Source: Planctomycetota bacterium (GTDB lineage: Bacteria > Planctomycetota > UBA1135 > JADKAF01). Taken from it: a DNA stretch of 64,000 nucleotides. Below, one piece after another: positions 1 through 8,768 of this stretch. The first letter of the stretch is position 1; the number at the start of each line of letters is the position of its first letter. The translations under genes and the position numbers were made by a program. A model generated the notes under the pieces. The model made no database searches, was not told the DNA's origin, and saw only the letters and a program-made list of their open reading frames with translations. The stretch spans positions 6,572,001 to 6,636,000 of the forward strand of contig JADKAF010000001.1 in assembly GCA_016719295.1 (NCBI GenBank), read 5' to 3'.

Positions 1-306
1 CGGATCGGGCAGATCGCTCGAGCGCACGAGGCGCAAGCGCTCCAAGGCGTCGGAGAGGCGCTCGGCGAGCTCGAAGCGCAGGTTCTTGCCGTCCTGCGCG
101 AGCAGGAGGGCGATCCCCAATCTCTCGAACATCTCGCGGCGCTGCAGCGTGAGCTCGGGCTTCGCCGGCGCGAGCTGCAGCGCGAGCGGCTCCAGCACCC
201 GCAGGATCTCGACATCGATGCCCGCGTCGCGTCCGCGCTCGCGGAACGAGCGCACTTGCGATGGCGTCGACCGATCCGTGAACCAACCGCGTAAGAGGCT
301 CAGCAC
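1..306 (-). CDS. Unrecognised protein, truncated at the window edge
   Basis: This is the first 102 codons of a gene that runs off the left end of the window. It probably starts at a GTG at 304-306, which lies inside the last codons of the upstream PilZ gene; the GTG and that gene's TGA share the seven bases GTGCTGA, which suggests translational coupling. The visible part is a charged, Leu/Arg/Glu-rich, probably helical soluble protein with no signal peptide or membrane segment. Near its start it reads LRGWFTDRSTPSQVRSF. I recognise no domain. Its position behind a PilZ protein makes a link to c-di-GMP-dependent surface or motility functions possible, but this is only context. Confidence 0.5.
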   Translation of the reverse strand, partial: MLSLLRGWFTDRSTPSQVRSFRERGRDAGIDVEILRVLEPLALQLAPAKPELTLQRREMFERLGIALLLAQDGKNLRFELAERLSDALERLRLVRSSDLPDP

Positions 307-1343
307 GAGCGATCCTCCGGACTCGAGGTCCCTGCCGAGAAGGAGCGCCGCGCGAGGAAGCGCGCGACGCGGGAACGGGTCGAGGCGTCGAAGCGATCGA
401 ACTCAACGCCCGCGGTCGCCGTGGCGAAGCCGTCCTCGCGCAGCGTCCACACCACGCGGCCGGCCATCTCCAGCTCGTCGGCTCGGCGATCGCTGCGGCC
501 GACCGAGAGCCACACGCGATCTCCGGGCGTCACGTCGCTCGCCACGCGGAGCTTCACTCCGCCCATGCTCATGTCGAGGAGGAACGCCGCCGTGATCGTC
601 TCCTCTGCGAGCGGCTCGGCAGCATCGACGCGCGAGCTCTCGCCGCGCGCGACGATCACCCGGCCGGCGAGACGCAGCGGAACGCGATGCTGCTGACGGC
701 GCGCCGCTTGCAGCGGCCCGCGAGGCAGCTCGATCCGCCACCAGAGCGCATCGCCGGCGAGCTCTTGTACCTCCACCACGCGGCACTCGCAGGTGGCGAT
801 CTCCTCGCCGACCGCGAAGAGCGCCGAGACCTCGCGCAGAGCGCGCGCATCGAGCTGCTCGAGGCGCGCGCTCACGACATCGATCGCGGGCTGACCGGGC
901 ACGACGACGCAGGCTTCGAGCACCTCGTTCTGAGCTTCGAAGGTGAGCAGCAAGCGGCCATCCGCCGGCAGGCCCTCGGGGGGCTTGGCCGACGCGAAGC
1001 CCAGCCGCCGGCGCAGTCTCTCGAGCTCATCGATCGCCGGCCGCGGATCCTCGCCGCTGCGCAGCAGCGCCTCGACCCAGCGCAGCCCGCTCTCGCGGAA
1101 GATCGTCTCGTCCTGCACGAGCACCCGCGGATCGACATCGCTCATCCCCAGCAGCTCGCGCGCCGGTCGCAGCAGCTCGACCTCGACGCCGCGCGCGCGC
1201 AGCGCGCGCTCGAGCTGCTCCACGCGCTTGCTTTCGACTTCTCCGCGCATCAGAAGACCGAGCCTCCACGCCACGAAGCCGGCGAACGCAGCGCTCCAGG
1301 CGCTCTGCACGCAGAGCAATCCGGACGTCACGATCTCCGACAC
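300..1343 (-). CDS. Membrane-anchored PilZ-domain protein, putative c-di-GMP receptor
   Basis: The C-terminal third is a PilZ domain. The two c-di-GMP-binding signatures are visible: an RxxxR-type motif in RRQQHRVPLRL and a D/NxSxxG motif in LDMSMGGVKL. Before it lies a YcgR-like beta-barrel-like stretch, and the N-terminus carries one hydrophobic segment (about residues 5-33) followed by a charged helical region, so the protein is probably anchored in the inner membrane. I chose the GTG at 1341-1343 because GGAAGAGG lies about 7 nt upstream; an ATG at 1469 would add 42 residues that do not look protein-like. PilZ proteins change the activity of flagellar, exopolysaccharide or surface machinery on binding c-di-GMP. 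The partner here is unknown. It overlaps the next gene. Confidence 0.75.
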   Translation of the reverse strand: MSEIVTSGLLCVQSAWSAAFAGFVAWRLGLLMRGEVESKRVEQLERALRARGVEVELLRPARELLGMSDVDPRVLVQDETIFRESGLRWVEALLRSGEDPRPAIDELERLRRRLGFASAKPPEGLPADGRLLLTFEAQNEVLEACVVVPGQPAIDVVSARLEQLDARALREVSALFAVGEEIATCECRVVEVQELAGDALWWRIELPRGPLQAARRQQHRVPLRLAGRVIVARGESSRVDAAEPLAEETITAAFLLDMSMGGVKLRVASDVTPGDRVWLSVGRSDRRADELEMAGRVVWTLREDGFATATAGVEFDRFDASTRSRVARFLARRSFSAGTSSPEDRSC

Positions 1344-1511
1344 TTCGCCTGCCTCTTCCGCAAGCGCCGGGCGAACGTACCCGACGCGAAGTAGGAAATC
1401 GGAAAGCGCGGAGCTGCACCTTGGGGCCAAGCACTTTCTTGGCTCGGAAATCTCTTCCCAGGGCTGCACCAGCGCGGGTTCCGGCGCTCGGCGAGCACCG
1501 GAGAGCGGCCC

Positions 1512-2954
1512 TCAGAGCAGCGGGGCGAAGAGGTGGGCGAAGCGCTCGCCGAGGCGATGGCGCAGCGGTCGGCTCGCGAAGCTCGCCGTATCGATCTCGC
1601 GCGCCTCGCGCAATGCCGCGTCGAAGCGCGCCGCGACGCGGGCCGCGAAGCTCGGCGAGTCGCTGGTCGCGTCGACCTCGAAGTTCAGGCGGAAGGAGCG
1701 CGGATCGAGATTGCTCGTGCCGACGCTGGCCCATGCGAGGTCGGCGACGAGCATCTTCGCGTGCATCATCCCCGGCAGGTACTCGTAGATCCGGACGCCG
1801 GCGGCGAGCAGCTCCTCGAAGTAGAAGCGCGCGCAGCGATAGGGCAGGCGCTTGTCCGGTGGCCAGCCCTGCGTCAGCAGGGTGACGCTGACGCCGCGCA
1901 TCGCCGCGTGCACGAGCGCGTCACGCGTGCCGGCGTCGGGCACGACATATGGCGAGGCGATGCGCAGATGCTCGCGCGCGAGCGATGCCGCCGTGAAGTA
2001 GAGCGAGCGGTTCGCGTGTTGGTTCAGGTCCGGTCCCGAGGCGACGATCTGCAGGCGCTCGTGTCCGAGGTCGCCGCGCTCGGGGAAGAACGCCGGCTCG
2101 CTCAGCATCTCGCCGTAGGCGAAGTCCCAGTCCTCGACGAAGACGCGCTGCAGGTCGGCTACGGCGGGCCCCTCGATGCGCAGATGAGCGTCGTACCACG
2201 CGCGATCGCGGAAGCGCCGGCCCAGGTACTCGTCGCCGACGTTCAGGCCGCCGACGAAGCCGAGCTTGCCGTCGCAGATCACGATCTTGCGGTGGTTGCG
2301 CAGGTTCGGGGCGAAGCGATTCAAGCCCGCGAACAACGGCAGGAAGCGCGCGGTGCGGCCGCCAGCCTCGCGCAAGCGGCGGAGCTGCTTCGAGGTTCCG
2401 AGCGCGCCCAGCGCGTCGATGAGCACGCGCACTTCGACGCCCGCGCGGCAGCGCTCGATCAGCAGGTCGATGAGGGCCACGCCGAGATGGTCGGAGCGGA
2501 AGATGTACTTCTCGAGGTGGATGTGGTGCTTCGCGTTGGCGATGTCTTGGAAGATGCGGCGGAAGACCTCGCGCCCGTCATCGAAGAACTCGATCGCGTT
2601 GCCCTCGCGCATCGGCGGGGCTCCGAGGTGCTCGGCCAGCAGCGGCAGCGAGCGCCAGCCGGTCGCGGCGCGCCGCTCCTCGAGGCCGACCGCGCGAGGG
2701 GACTTCTCCGGCATGCGCGAGGCGAAGACCTCGGCGTGGCGCCGACGCCGCTGCAGGCGCCGGGGGACGCGGTTCAGCCCGATGAGGAAGAAGAGCGCCA
2801 TGCCGAGGAACGGCAGGAACACGATCGCCAGCGCCCAGCCGTACAGCGTCGAGGTCTCGCGGCGCCGCAGCGCCAGCACGAGCAGCGTCGCTATGACCAG
2901 CAGGTCGTAGCCGAGGACCCATAGCTCGGGCGAGATTCCGGCGAAGGCGATCAC
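1512..2954 (-). CDS. cls: Cardiolipin synthase, PLD family
   Basis: This 480-residue protein has the full architecture of a bacterial cardiolipin synthase. Two N-terminal membrane segments (about residues 8-25 and 35-55) are followed by two phospholipase D domains, each with an HKD motif: HRKIVICD followed by the usual GG, and HAKMLVAD followed by GTSN. The enzyme joins two phosphatidylglycerol molecules, or PG and another phospholipid, to make cardiolipin at the inner membrane. The start is a GTG at 2952-2954 that overlaps the dedA stop as GTGA; a longer open frame exists upstream but is out-of-frame dedA sequence. The neighbouring EEP-family gene on the other strand recalls the E. coli clsB-ybhP pair, so ClsB-like activity is possible. 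Confidence 0.92.
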   Translation of the reverse strand: MIAFAGISPELWVLGYDLLVIATLLVLALRRRETSTLYGWALAIVFLPFLGMALFFLIGLNRVPRRLQRRRRHAEVFASRMPEKSPRAVGLEERRAATGWRSLPLLAEHLGAPPMREGNAIEFFDDGREVFRRIFQDIANAKHHIHLEKYIFRSDHLGVALIDLLIERCRAGVEVRVLIDALGALGTSKQLRRLREAGGRTARFLPLFAGLNRFAPNLRNHRKIVICDGKLGFVGGLNVGDEYLGRRFRDRAWYDAHLRIEGPAVADLQRVFVEDWDFAYGEMLSEPAFFPERGDLGHERLQIVASGPDLNQHANRSLYFTAASLAREHLRIASPYVVPDAGTRDALVHAAMRGVSVTLLTQGWPPDKRLPYRCARFYFEELLAAGVRIYEYLPGMMHAKMLVADLAWASVGTSNLDPRSFRLNFEVDATSDSPSFAARVAARFDAALREAREIDTASFASRPLRHRLGERFAHLFAPLL

Positions 2955-3562
2955 GCGCTTCGGCGGCGGAGCCGCCAGAGGAGGAACGCGACAGCGAGGA
3001 TCACGGCGATCCAGGCGATCGCATTGTAGGTCTTGAGCCACCCGAGCAGCATCTGCCAGTTGCTGCCGACCAAGGCGCCGAGCGCGAAGAGCAGCGCGTT
3101 CCAGGCGATGGCGCTCAGCGCGCCGAAGAGCAGGGTTCTCCAGAGCGGCACGCCGATCATCCCGGCGGCGACGAAGAAGAGCGCGCGGATGGAGGGCAGG
3201 AAGCGATTGCAGATCAGGTAAGCTGTCGGCCGACGAGCGAAGACCGGCAGCGTCCGGTCGAGCTGCGCGCCGACCTTTCGCCACCAACCGTACTTCACCC
3301 GCCAGTGCTGGTCCCGCGACGCGACGAACCGACCGAAGCGATGGTCGATCGCCATCCCGAGGATGCTGCCCGCCGTGATCGCCGCGAAGACCGGCGCGGC
3401 GGGCCAGCCTCCGGCTCCCACGAGCACCGCTCCGAAGAGGGTGATGGAGTCGCCCGGGAACGGCGGGAACACGTACTCGATGCCGGCAGCGCAGAAGAGC
3501 AGCGCGAGGGCGAGCGGACCGAGCTCGAGGCCGGTCAGGAAGTCGAGGATCTGTTGTTCCAA
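2951..3562 (-). CDS. DedA-family membrane protein
   Basis: This 203-residue integral membrane protein has the DedA/VTT signatures FPPFPGDSI near the N-terminus and NRFLPSIRALFFVAAGM in the middle, with four to five hydrophobic segments. DedA proteins act in envelope homeostasis; several are linked to undecaprenyl-phosphate or phospholipid flipping and to proton-motive-force-dependent processes. The only plausible start is a TTG at 3560-3562. Its stop overlaps the cls start by 4 bp, so the two are probably co-translated. The EEP-family gene on the opposite strand starts only 5 bp away, so the promoters of the two units must overlap each other's coding sequence or 5' end. Confidence 0.88.
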   Translation of the reverse strand: MEQQILDFLTGLELGPLALALLFCAAGIEYVFPPFPGDSITLFGAVLVGAGGWPAAPVFAAITAGSILGMAIDHRFGRFVASRDQHWRVKYGWWRKVGAQLDRTLPVFARRPTAYLICNRFLPSIRALFFVAAGMIGVPLWRTLLFGALSAIAWNALLFALGALVGSNWQMLLGWLKTYNAIAWIAVILAVAFLLWRLRRRSA

Positions 3563-3567
3563 CGGCG

Positions 3568-4272
3568 ATGCGGATCCTGAGCTACAACATCCACAAGGGG
3601 ATTGGAAACGATCGCCGCTATCGCATCCAGCGCGTGATCGACGTGATCCTCGCGGAGCAGCCGGACGTCGTCTGCCTGCAGGAGGTCGATCGCGGGGTGC
3701 GCCGCTCGCGTTTCGACGATCAGCCGCGCCTGCTCGCGAGCGAGCTGGGGTTCCCGCACGCGCTCTACCAGCTGAACGTGCGCCTGCGCCGCGGCGGCTA
3801 CGGCAATCTGCTGCTCACGCGCTACCCGATCCGCGAGTCGCATCAGATCTCTCTTCGCCTGCGGACGAAGAAGCCGCGTGGCGCCCAGCTCGCCACGCTG
3901 CAGATCGACGGGCGCGCGCTGCACGTCGTGCACTGGCACCTCGGGCTCTCGGAGGCCGAGCGGCACTGGCAGATGCAGCACTTGCTCGCGCATCGCTGCT
4001 TCCGCGGGGCGCAGCACCTGCCGACCGTGATGATCGGCGACTCCAACGACTGGCGGAACACCCTCGTGGGCGGCACGCTCGGCCGCGAGGGCTTCGAGCT
4101 CGTCACGGCTCCGCCCTCGCGCTTCCGCTCGTTCCCGAGCTACCTCGCGATGGGCAGCTTGGACAAGGCCTTCGTGCGCGGTCTGCGCGCGACGCACGCG
4201 CGCATCGCGAATCACCGCCTCGCCCGGCGCGCCTCCGATCATCTCCCGCTGATCCTCGACCTCGCGTGGTGA
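3568..4272 (+). CDS. Endonuclease/exonuclease/phosphatase-family protein (YbhP-like)
   Basis: The 234-residue protein shows the ordered catalytic motifs of the EEP superfamily of metal-dependent phosphodiesterases: SYNIHKGIG at the start, LQEVD near residue 38, HWHLG near residue 115, GDSND near residue 150 and SDHLP at the end. It has no signal peptide. Relatives include DNases, sphingomyelinases and inositol phosphatases. The small YbhP branch sits beside cardiolipin synthases in enterobacteria, so a role in phospholipid metabolism is a reasonable inference here, next to cls and dedA. The ATG at 3568 has no visible Shine-Dalgarno sequence and lies 5 bp from the divergent dedA start, so a leaderless or very short-leader transcript is possible. 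Confidence 0.87.
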   Translation: MRILSYNIHKGIGNDRRYRIQRVIDVILAEQPDVVCLQEVDRGVRRSRFDDQPRLLASELGFPHALYQLNVRLRRGGYGNLLLTRYPIRESHQISLRLRTKKPRGAQLATLQIDGRALHVVHWHLGLSEAERHWQMQHLLAHRCFRGAQHLPTVMIGDSNDWRNTLVGGTLGREGFELVTAPPSRFRSFPSYLAMGSLDKAFVRGLRATHARIANHRLARRASDHLPLILDLAW

Positions 4273-4450
4273 GCCTTCGCATGTGCGGAGCGCCTCGCCT
4301 CGCTCGCGCGACGGGCACGCGCTGAGATCCCCGATAGCGGGCTCGTCTCGAGCGCAAGAGACGCGGCGCTCCGGCTTCTCGCGCTCGGCCGCGGAGGGGT
4401 TCGGAAAGACGCGACGCGGGAGCTCGACTTCACGCCGCTGCCGTTCGCTG

Positions 4451-4530
4451 CGGCGATCTCCGGCGATCTCCGGCGGTCTCGAAGGCGTGCCGGCGATCTC
4501 GAAGTCTTGCCGGCGATCTCGAAGTCGTGA
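4451..4530. repeat. Tandem repeat of a 20-bp unit
   Basis: Three consecutive 20-bp units (4471-4490, 4491-4510, 4511-4530) share the core CGGCGRTCTCGAAGKC and are preceded by two 10-bp half units CGGCGATCTC at 4451 and 4461. The array ends 12 bp before the stop codon of the secreted protein encoded on the minus strand. The remaining sequence between 4273 and 4450 holds no recognisable gene. Confidence 0.8.
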
Positions 4531-4542
4531 AGGGCCGCGCGA

Positions 4543-5892
4543 CTACTCGACGATGACCGTGCCGCGCTGCGAAGCGGCGACGCCGAGCGTGTTCGCAGCG
4601 AGATCGATCGACCACCACTGCGTGTCGATGACGCCGCCGGCGAGGCTGGGATCCACGGGGATGCTGAAGTAGAGCGTGATCTCGCCCGAGGCCGGGACGA
4701 AGGCGGGCAGCGAGAGGTCGGGCAGGACCTCGAGAGCGCAGCCGGGTGCCTCGGGGCCGAGCGGGAGAGCGAAGCCGCGCGTGCCGCTCGGGCGTCCGCC
4801 GAGCAGGAGCACCGCGGGGCCGCTCGGCGCTCGATAGAGATGCAGGCCGTAGCTGGAGTTGCCCTGCGTGGGCAGGCTGCTCGCATCGAAGAGCGGAACG
4901 CGCCCGGCACTGCTGGCGCAGCCTTGCCCCGTGAGATACAGGGGGGCGGTTCGGACGAGGTCGAGCGAGCCCGGGAGATAGGGCAAGGGGCCGATGCGCG
5001 AGACCTCGCGGCCGCCACGAACGATGGCGATCCAACATTGGCCCTGTGCGATGCCCGCGACGTAGTCCTGGTCGTTCCCCGCATCGTGAGCGAGGGCGAG
5101 CGGCGGCTCGAGGTGGATCGCCGTCGCGGAGATCTCGAAGCCGGTGGCGTCGTCGATGCGCCGCAGGAACGAGCCCGCGAACGGATCCGCGTCGGCTACG
5201 AGCACGTCCCCGTGTTCGTCGATCGCGAGATCCTGGATCGTGGCCAGCGAGCCCGGCAGCGAAGCGAAGAGCCCGACAGCGGGTGAAGCCAGGAGATCGA
5301 GGGTATAGATGTCGCGAGTCGTAATCGTCGCGAAGAGGCGTCGCCCGTCGGTCGCCAGCGCTCGACCGCTCGTCTGCCCGGGCAGGCTGAGCACGGCTTG
5401 CGCGGAGCCGCCGCTCTTCGGCAGTCGATGCAGGCCGAGGCGGGTGAGCAGCAGCAGCTCCTCTCCGAGGCTCGCGAGGCTCACCGCCTCGAGCTCCGGC
5501 AACGGGCTCGACAGCAGAGCCGTGGCGCTGGTCGCGCCGCCGGGGCCGACCTGGATGCGGTAGACCTGCACGCCGCCCAGCGTGTCGTTCGAGGCGGCGA
5601 AGAGAAGCGAGCGATCGAAGGGGTCCGAGATCACCGCGGCCGGGCGCCGGACCGATGCGGGCAAGCCGCCGAGCTCGCTCCAGGTCCCGCTCAGGGGCGC
5701 CGCGATCAGGATCCCACCCTGGGGGCCTTGGAACGGCGTTCCTCCCATCACCAGCTCGTCCACGCGGAGCTGCGCTCCGGTGATCGACGACAGCGCGAGG
5801 GCCGCGAAGCCGGCGACGACAGCGTGTCGCAGACTGGCGAGGACCGCGGGAGGAGCGAGCGGCTCCGGGCGGGAGCAGAGGGGGGAGAGCAT
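4543..5892 (-). CDS. Secreted beta-propeller-like protein of planctomycete type
   Basis: An N-terminal signal peptide (hydrophobic core about residues 20-36, cleavage near SSITGAQ) leads into roughly 350 residues of repeated short strands with Asp/Gly-rich turns, such as LAIDEHGDVLVAD and LATDGRRLFATI. This pattern fits an NHL/SMP-30-like beta-propeller. The last 50 residues (ASGEITLYFSIPVDPSLAGG ... NTLGVAASQRG) resemble a C-terminal domain I recall from many exported proteins of deep-branching planctomycetes, perhaps a secretion or surface-attachment domain. The start is placed at the ATG at 5890-5892 because it gives a normal signal peptide; the frame is open further upstream. The substrate or partner is unknown. 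It stands alone, between a gene-poor stretch and feoB. Confidence 0.68.
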   Translation of the reverse strand: MLSPLCSRPEPLAPPAVLASLRHAVVAGFAALALSSITGAQLRVDELVMGGTPFQGPQGGILIAAPLSGTWSELGGLPASVRRPAAVISDPFDRSLLFAASNDTLGGVQVYRIQVGPGGATSATALLSSPLPELEAVSLASLGEELLLLTRLGLHRLPKSGGSAQAVLSLPGQTSGRALATDGRRLFATITTRDIYTLDLLASPAVGLFASLPGSLATIQDLAIDEHGDVLVADADPFAGSFLRRIDDATGFEISATAIHLEPPLALAHDAGNDQDYVAGIAQGQCWIAIVRGGREVSRIGPLPYLPGSLDLVRTAPLYLTGQGCASSAGRVPLFDASSLPTQGNSSYGLHLYRAPSGPAVLLLGGRPSGTRGFALPLGPEAPGCALEVLPDLSLPAFVPASGEITLYFSIPVDPSLAGGVIDTQWWSIDLAANTLGVAASQRGTVIVE

Positions 5893-6123
5893 GGCGGCTG
5901 GGTTCCGACGGCAGCGGTGTACGCGACCCATCGGCAGGGAAAGGCGAAGAGCTGATCGATATCCGGCGCGAGACACCTGGGTTCCCACCGCTGGGGCCGC
6001 CGCGCTGCGCCGGAGGTCGTGCTCGCCAAGACGGTCCGCAGTCCCCGCAGGTTCGCCGACTTCGAAGAATCCCTCGGCTGGCGTTCGTGAAGAGGCACGG
6101 CGCGCCCCTGCGCGCGGAGACGC

Positions 6124-8283
6124 TCAGCCCGCGATCAGCGCGGTGACGAGGAGATGGGTGGCCGCGCCCGCGCTCCACGCCAGCGCGGTCATCCAGACCC
6201 ATTGGCCGACGGCCCACACGACGGTCCCCGTCTCGCGGCGCGTCACCACCTGCGTCGGCAGGCACTGCATCGCCAGCACGAAGAAGACCAGCAGCGCGAG
6301 CGCGGTCGGCAGATCGAAGACGGGTCGGCCATCCGGACGCACCTGACGATCGAGCGTCTCGCGCAAGGAAAGCGCATCCTCGGCGGCGTCCTCTCCGGCG
6401 CCGTAGAGGATCGCGAGCGTCGATACGAGAACCTCCCGGGCGGCGAAGCTCGCGAGCACGCCGACGGTCATCTCGGTGTCGAAGCCGAGCGGCGCGAATA
6501 GCGGCTGGATCGCGCCACCGACGCGGCCGGCCAGCGAGCCGGCGACCTGGAGGCGGCTCTCCACCGCCGCGCGCTGCGCCTCGAGCTCGGCGCGGACGCC
6601 CTCGTCGCTCGCCGCCGCCGCCCGCGCTTCGAGGTCGACCAGCGCCGCGCGTCCCTCGGCCGGCGCGGTGGCGAGGTCGAGGCGCGGATAGGTCGTCGCC
6701 GCCCACAGGCCGAGGGAGAGCAGCAGGATGACGCCCCCGGCCTTCCCGAGGAACTGCTTCGCGCGTTCGAGCACGATCAGTCCGGCGTTCTTGAGGCTGG
6801 GCAGCTTGTAGGCGGGCAGCTCGATGAGCAGCGGCTCGGTCCGACCCGGCAGGACGCCGAGGCGCAGAAGGAATGCCGTGAGCAGCGCCGCGAGCAGGCC
6901 GAGCGCATAGGCCCCGGTGAAGAGCAGCGCCGCCTGCAGGGGGTCGGCGGGGAAGAGCAGCGCCGCGATCATGGCGTAGACCGGCAAGCGCGCCGAGCAG
7001 GTGAGGAGCGGCAGCACGAAGATCGTCGCCAGGCGATCGCGGCGGTTCTCGATGACGCGCGCGGAGAGGATGGCGGGGATCGCGCAGGCATGCGCGGAGA
7101 GCATCGGCACGAACGCCTTGCCCGGCAGCCCCACGCGCGAGAGATAGCGATCCATCACGAACGCGGCTCGCGCGAGATAGCCGCTGTCCTCGAGCAACGA
7201 GAGCAAGAAGAAGAGCAGGCAGATCTGCGGCAGGAAGACCAGCACGCTGCCGACGCCGCCGAGCACTCCTTCGATCGCGACGGCCGCGAGGTCCCCGCTC
7301 GGGAGCGCCGCGCAGACGAGACCCGCGGCCGCCGCGACGAGGCGGCGCGTCCGCGCGGACCAAGCGTCGGCAAGCTGCAGCGAGACGAGCGCGAGGAGCG
7401 CGGTGCCGGAGAAGATCGCGGCGCGCGCGAGCCAGGTCGCGTCCGCCGCCCAGCCCGCGAGGATCGGCGCGAGCGCTCCCTGCAGCGTCGCGACGCCGTC
7501 CTCCACCCACGCCATGGGCGCCTCGGCCCACGCGAAGATGGAGTAGAAGAGACCGGTCATCACGAGCGCGAAGAAGAGCAGCCCGCTCAGCGGATGCGTG
7601 AGCACGCGATCGAGGCGATCGCTGCCCTGGCCGAGCTCGGCCGGTGTGCGCGCCACGCGCTCGGCGATCGCCTCCGCCCAGTCGAAGCGCTGCGCGTGAC
7701 CGCAGCCTCGGCAGCCGCCGCACGCGGTTGGCGCGGGCGCCTCCGAAGCGCCGAGCGCACGCGCCAGCGCCGCGCGCAGCTCCGGCAGGCCCTCGCCCGA
7801 GCGGGCTGCGATCGGAACGACCTCGACGCCCAGCTCGCGGCGCAGGGCCGCGACGTCGATCGCGATGCCCGCGTTGCGCGCGCGGTCCATGCGATTCAAC
7901 GCAACGATGGTCGGGACACCGAGCTCCAGCACGGCGCTCGCGAGGCAGAGCGTGCGCGGGAGATTGGTGGCGTCGAGCACGACCACCGCCAGGTCCGGGC
8001 GCGTGCGGTGCGCGCCCTCGCCGAGGAGCGCTTCGCGCGTCACGCGTTCGTCGAGCCCGGTGCCGCCGAGATCGTAGAGCCCGGGCAGGTCGATCACCTC
8101 GAGCTCGAGCGCGCCGGCCCGCGCGCGGCCCACCTGATGCTCGACGGTGGTGCCGGGGAAGTTCGCGGTCTTCGCGCGCAGGCCCGTCAGCGCGTTGAAC
8201 AGCGTGGTCTTGCCGGCGTTGGGATTGCCGACGAGGGCGATGCGCGCCGCGGTCGGCGCGGTGATGGGGGCGAGAGCGCTCAT
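6124..8283 (-). CDS. feoB: Ferrous iron transporter FeoB
   Basis: The 719-residue protein has an N-terminal G domain with G1 GNPNAGKTT, the G2 region NFPGTTVE, G3 DLPGLYDL and G4 NRMD. The membrane domain follows, with two Gate regions and the conserved family cysteines in SAHACAIPA and LTCSARLPVYA. It imports Fe(II) across the inner membrane, with GTP or ATP hydrolysis by the G domain. Its ATG overlaps the feoA stop as ATGA, so the two form a coupled operon. A short cysteine cluster, CGGCRGCGH, sits at about residues 187-195 between the G domain and the first membrane helix, in place of a usual linker. There is no separate feoC. Downstream GC-rich inverted sequence at 6090-6120 may end transcription. 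Confidence 0.96.
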   Translation of the reverse strand: MSALAPITAPTAARIALVGNPNAGKTTLFNALTGLRAKTANFPGTTVEHQVGRARAGALELEVIDLPGLYDLGGTGLDERVTREALLGEGAHRTRPDLAVVVLDATNLPRTLCLASAVLELGVPTIVALNRMDRARNAGIAIDVAALRRELGVEVVPIAARSGEGLPELRAALARALGASEAPAPTACGGCRGCGHAQRFDWAEAIAERVARTPAELGQGSDRLDRVLTHPLSGLLFFALVMTGLFYSIFAWAEAPMAWVEDGVATLQGALAPILAGWAADATWLARAAIFSGTALLALVSLQLADAWSARTRRLVAAAAGLVCAALPSGDLAAVAIEGVLGGVGSVLVFLPQICLLFFLLSLLEDSGYLARAAFVMDRYLSRVGLPGKAFVPMLSAHACAIPAILSARVIENRRDRLATIFVLPLLTCSARLPVYAMIAALLFPADPLQAALLFTGAYALGLLAALLTAFLLRLGVLPGRTEPLLIELPAYKLPSLKNAGLIVLERAKQFLGKAGGVILLLSLGLWAATTYPRLDLATAPAEGRAALVDLEARAAAASDEGVRAELEAQRAAVESRLQVAGSLAGRVGGAIQPLFAPLGFDTEMTVGVLASFAAREVLVSTLAILYGAGEDAAEDALSLRETLDRQVRPDGRPVFDLPTALALLVFFVLAMQCLPTQVVTRRETGTVVWAVGQWVWMTALAWSAGAATHLLVTALIAG

Positions 8284-8570
8284 CCGCGCAGGTCCGGGGC
8301 CGGGCGCTCGAGTCGCACGAGGATCCCACGCGCGCGTGCCGCCGCGAGGCCGAAGCGCGAGCCGTGGACCTTCACGATCAGCGGGTCGCCCGCGCGCAGC
8401 ACCTCCACGATCCGACCTTCGCAGAGGCCCAGCGCCTGGAGTCGGTCGGAATCGGGCAGGGAGCTCTCGACCCTCACGACGCGGCCGCGCGTGCCCTCGG
8501 CGAGCCGGGAGAGCTCGACTTCGATCGCGACGCCGCGCGCCTTCGCCTCGTCCGGGCCAGGGAGAGCCAC
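8280..8570 (-). CDS. feoA: FeoA-domain protein
   Basis: The small SH3-like FeoA domain covers almost the whole 96-residue protein. Its characteristic region is LPDSDRLQALGLCEG followed by GSRFGLAAARARGI. FeoA binds the cytoplasmic side of FeoB and is needed for ferrous iron uptake. The start is set at the GTG at 8568-8570 because GAGGA lies 4 to 5 nt upstream; the frame is open about 50 codons further upstream, but that part is Arg/Cys-rich and not FeoA-like. The stop overlaps feoB by 4 bp. The 198-bp gap to the divergent gene at 8769 should hold the promoters of both units. I do not see a convincing Fur box there. Confidence 0.88.
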   Translation of the reverse strand: MALPGPDEAKARGVAIEVELSRLAEGTRGRVVRVESSLPDSDRLQALGLCEGRIVEVLRAGDPLIVKVHGSRFGLAAARARGILVRLERPAPDLRG

Positions 8571-8768
8571 GAATCCTCGGGGTGCATCCTGCGAATCAGT
8601 CGCAAGACGGGGGGATTGTAGGCCGCGCGGATCTGGCGCAACAAGGCTGCAGCCGCTTTCCGGCGGGCAGCGCGACCAGGCGCCGCAGCGCCGCAGCACC
8701 GTGCGCGTCCTGCGGGACACGCGCGGAGGCGCGCGTTAGGCTCCGGCGGCCCTACTTCCGTCCACTCC

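Noticed and set aside
1375..1470. Sigma-54 promoter before the PilZ gene
   Set aside because: A TGGC...TGCA pair is present, but the spacing between GG and GC is one base short of the required 10.
4430..8329. A very long open frame running on the minus strand across feoB and the secreted protein gene
   Set aside because: Arg/Ala/Pro-rich out-of-frame reading caused by high GC; feoB and the propeller gene in other frames have clear family motifs.
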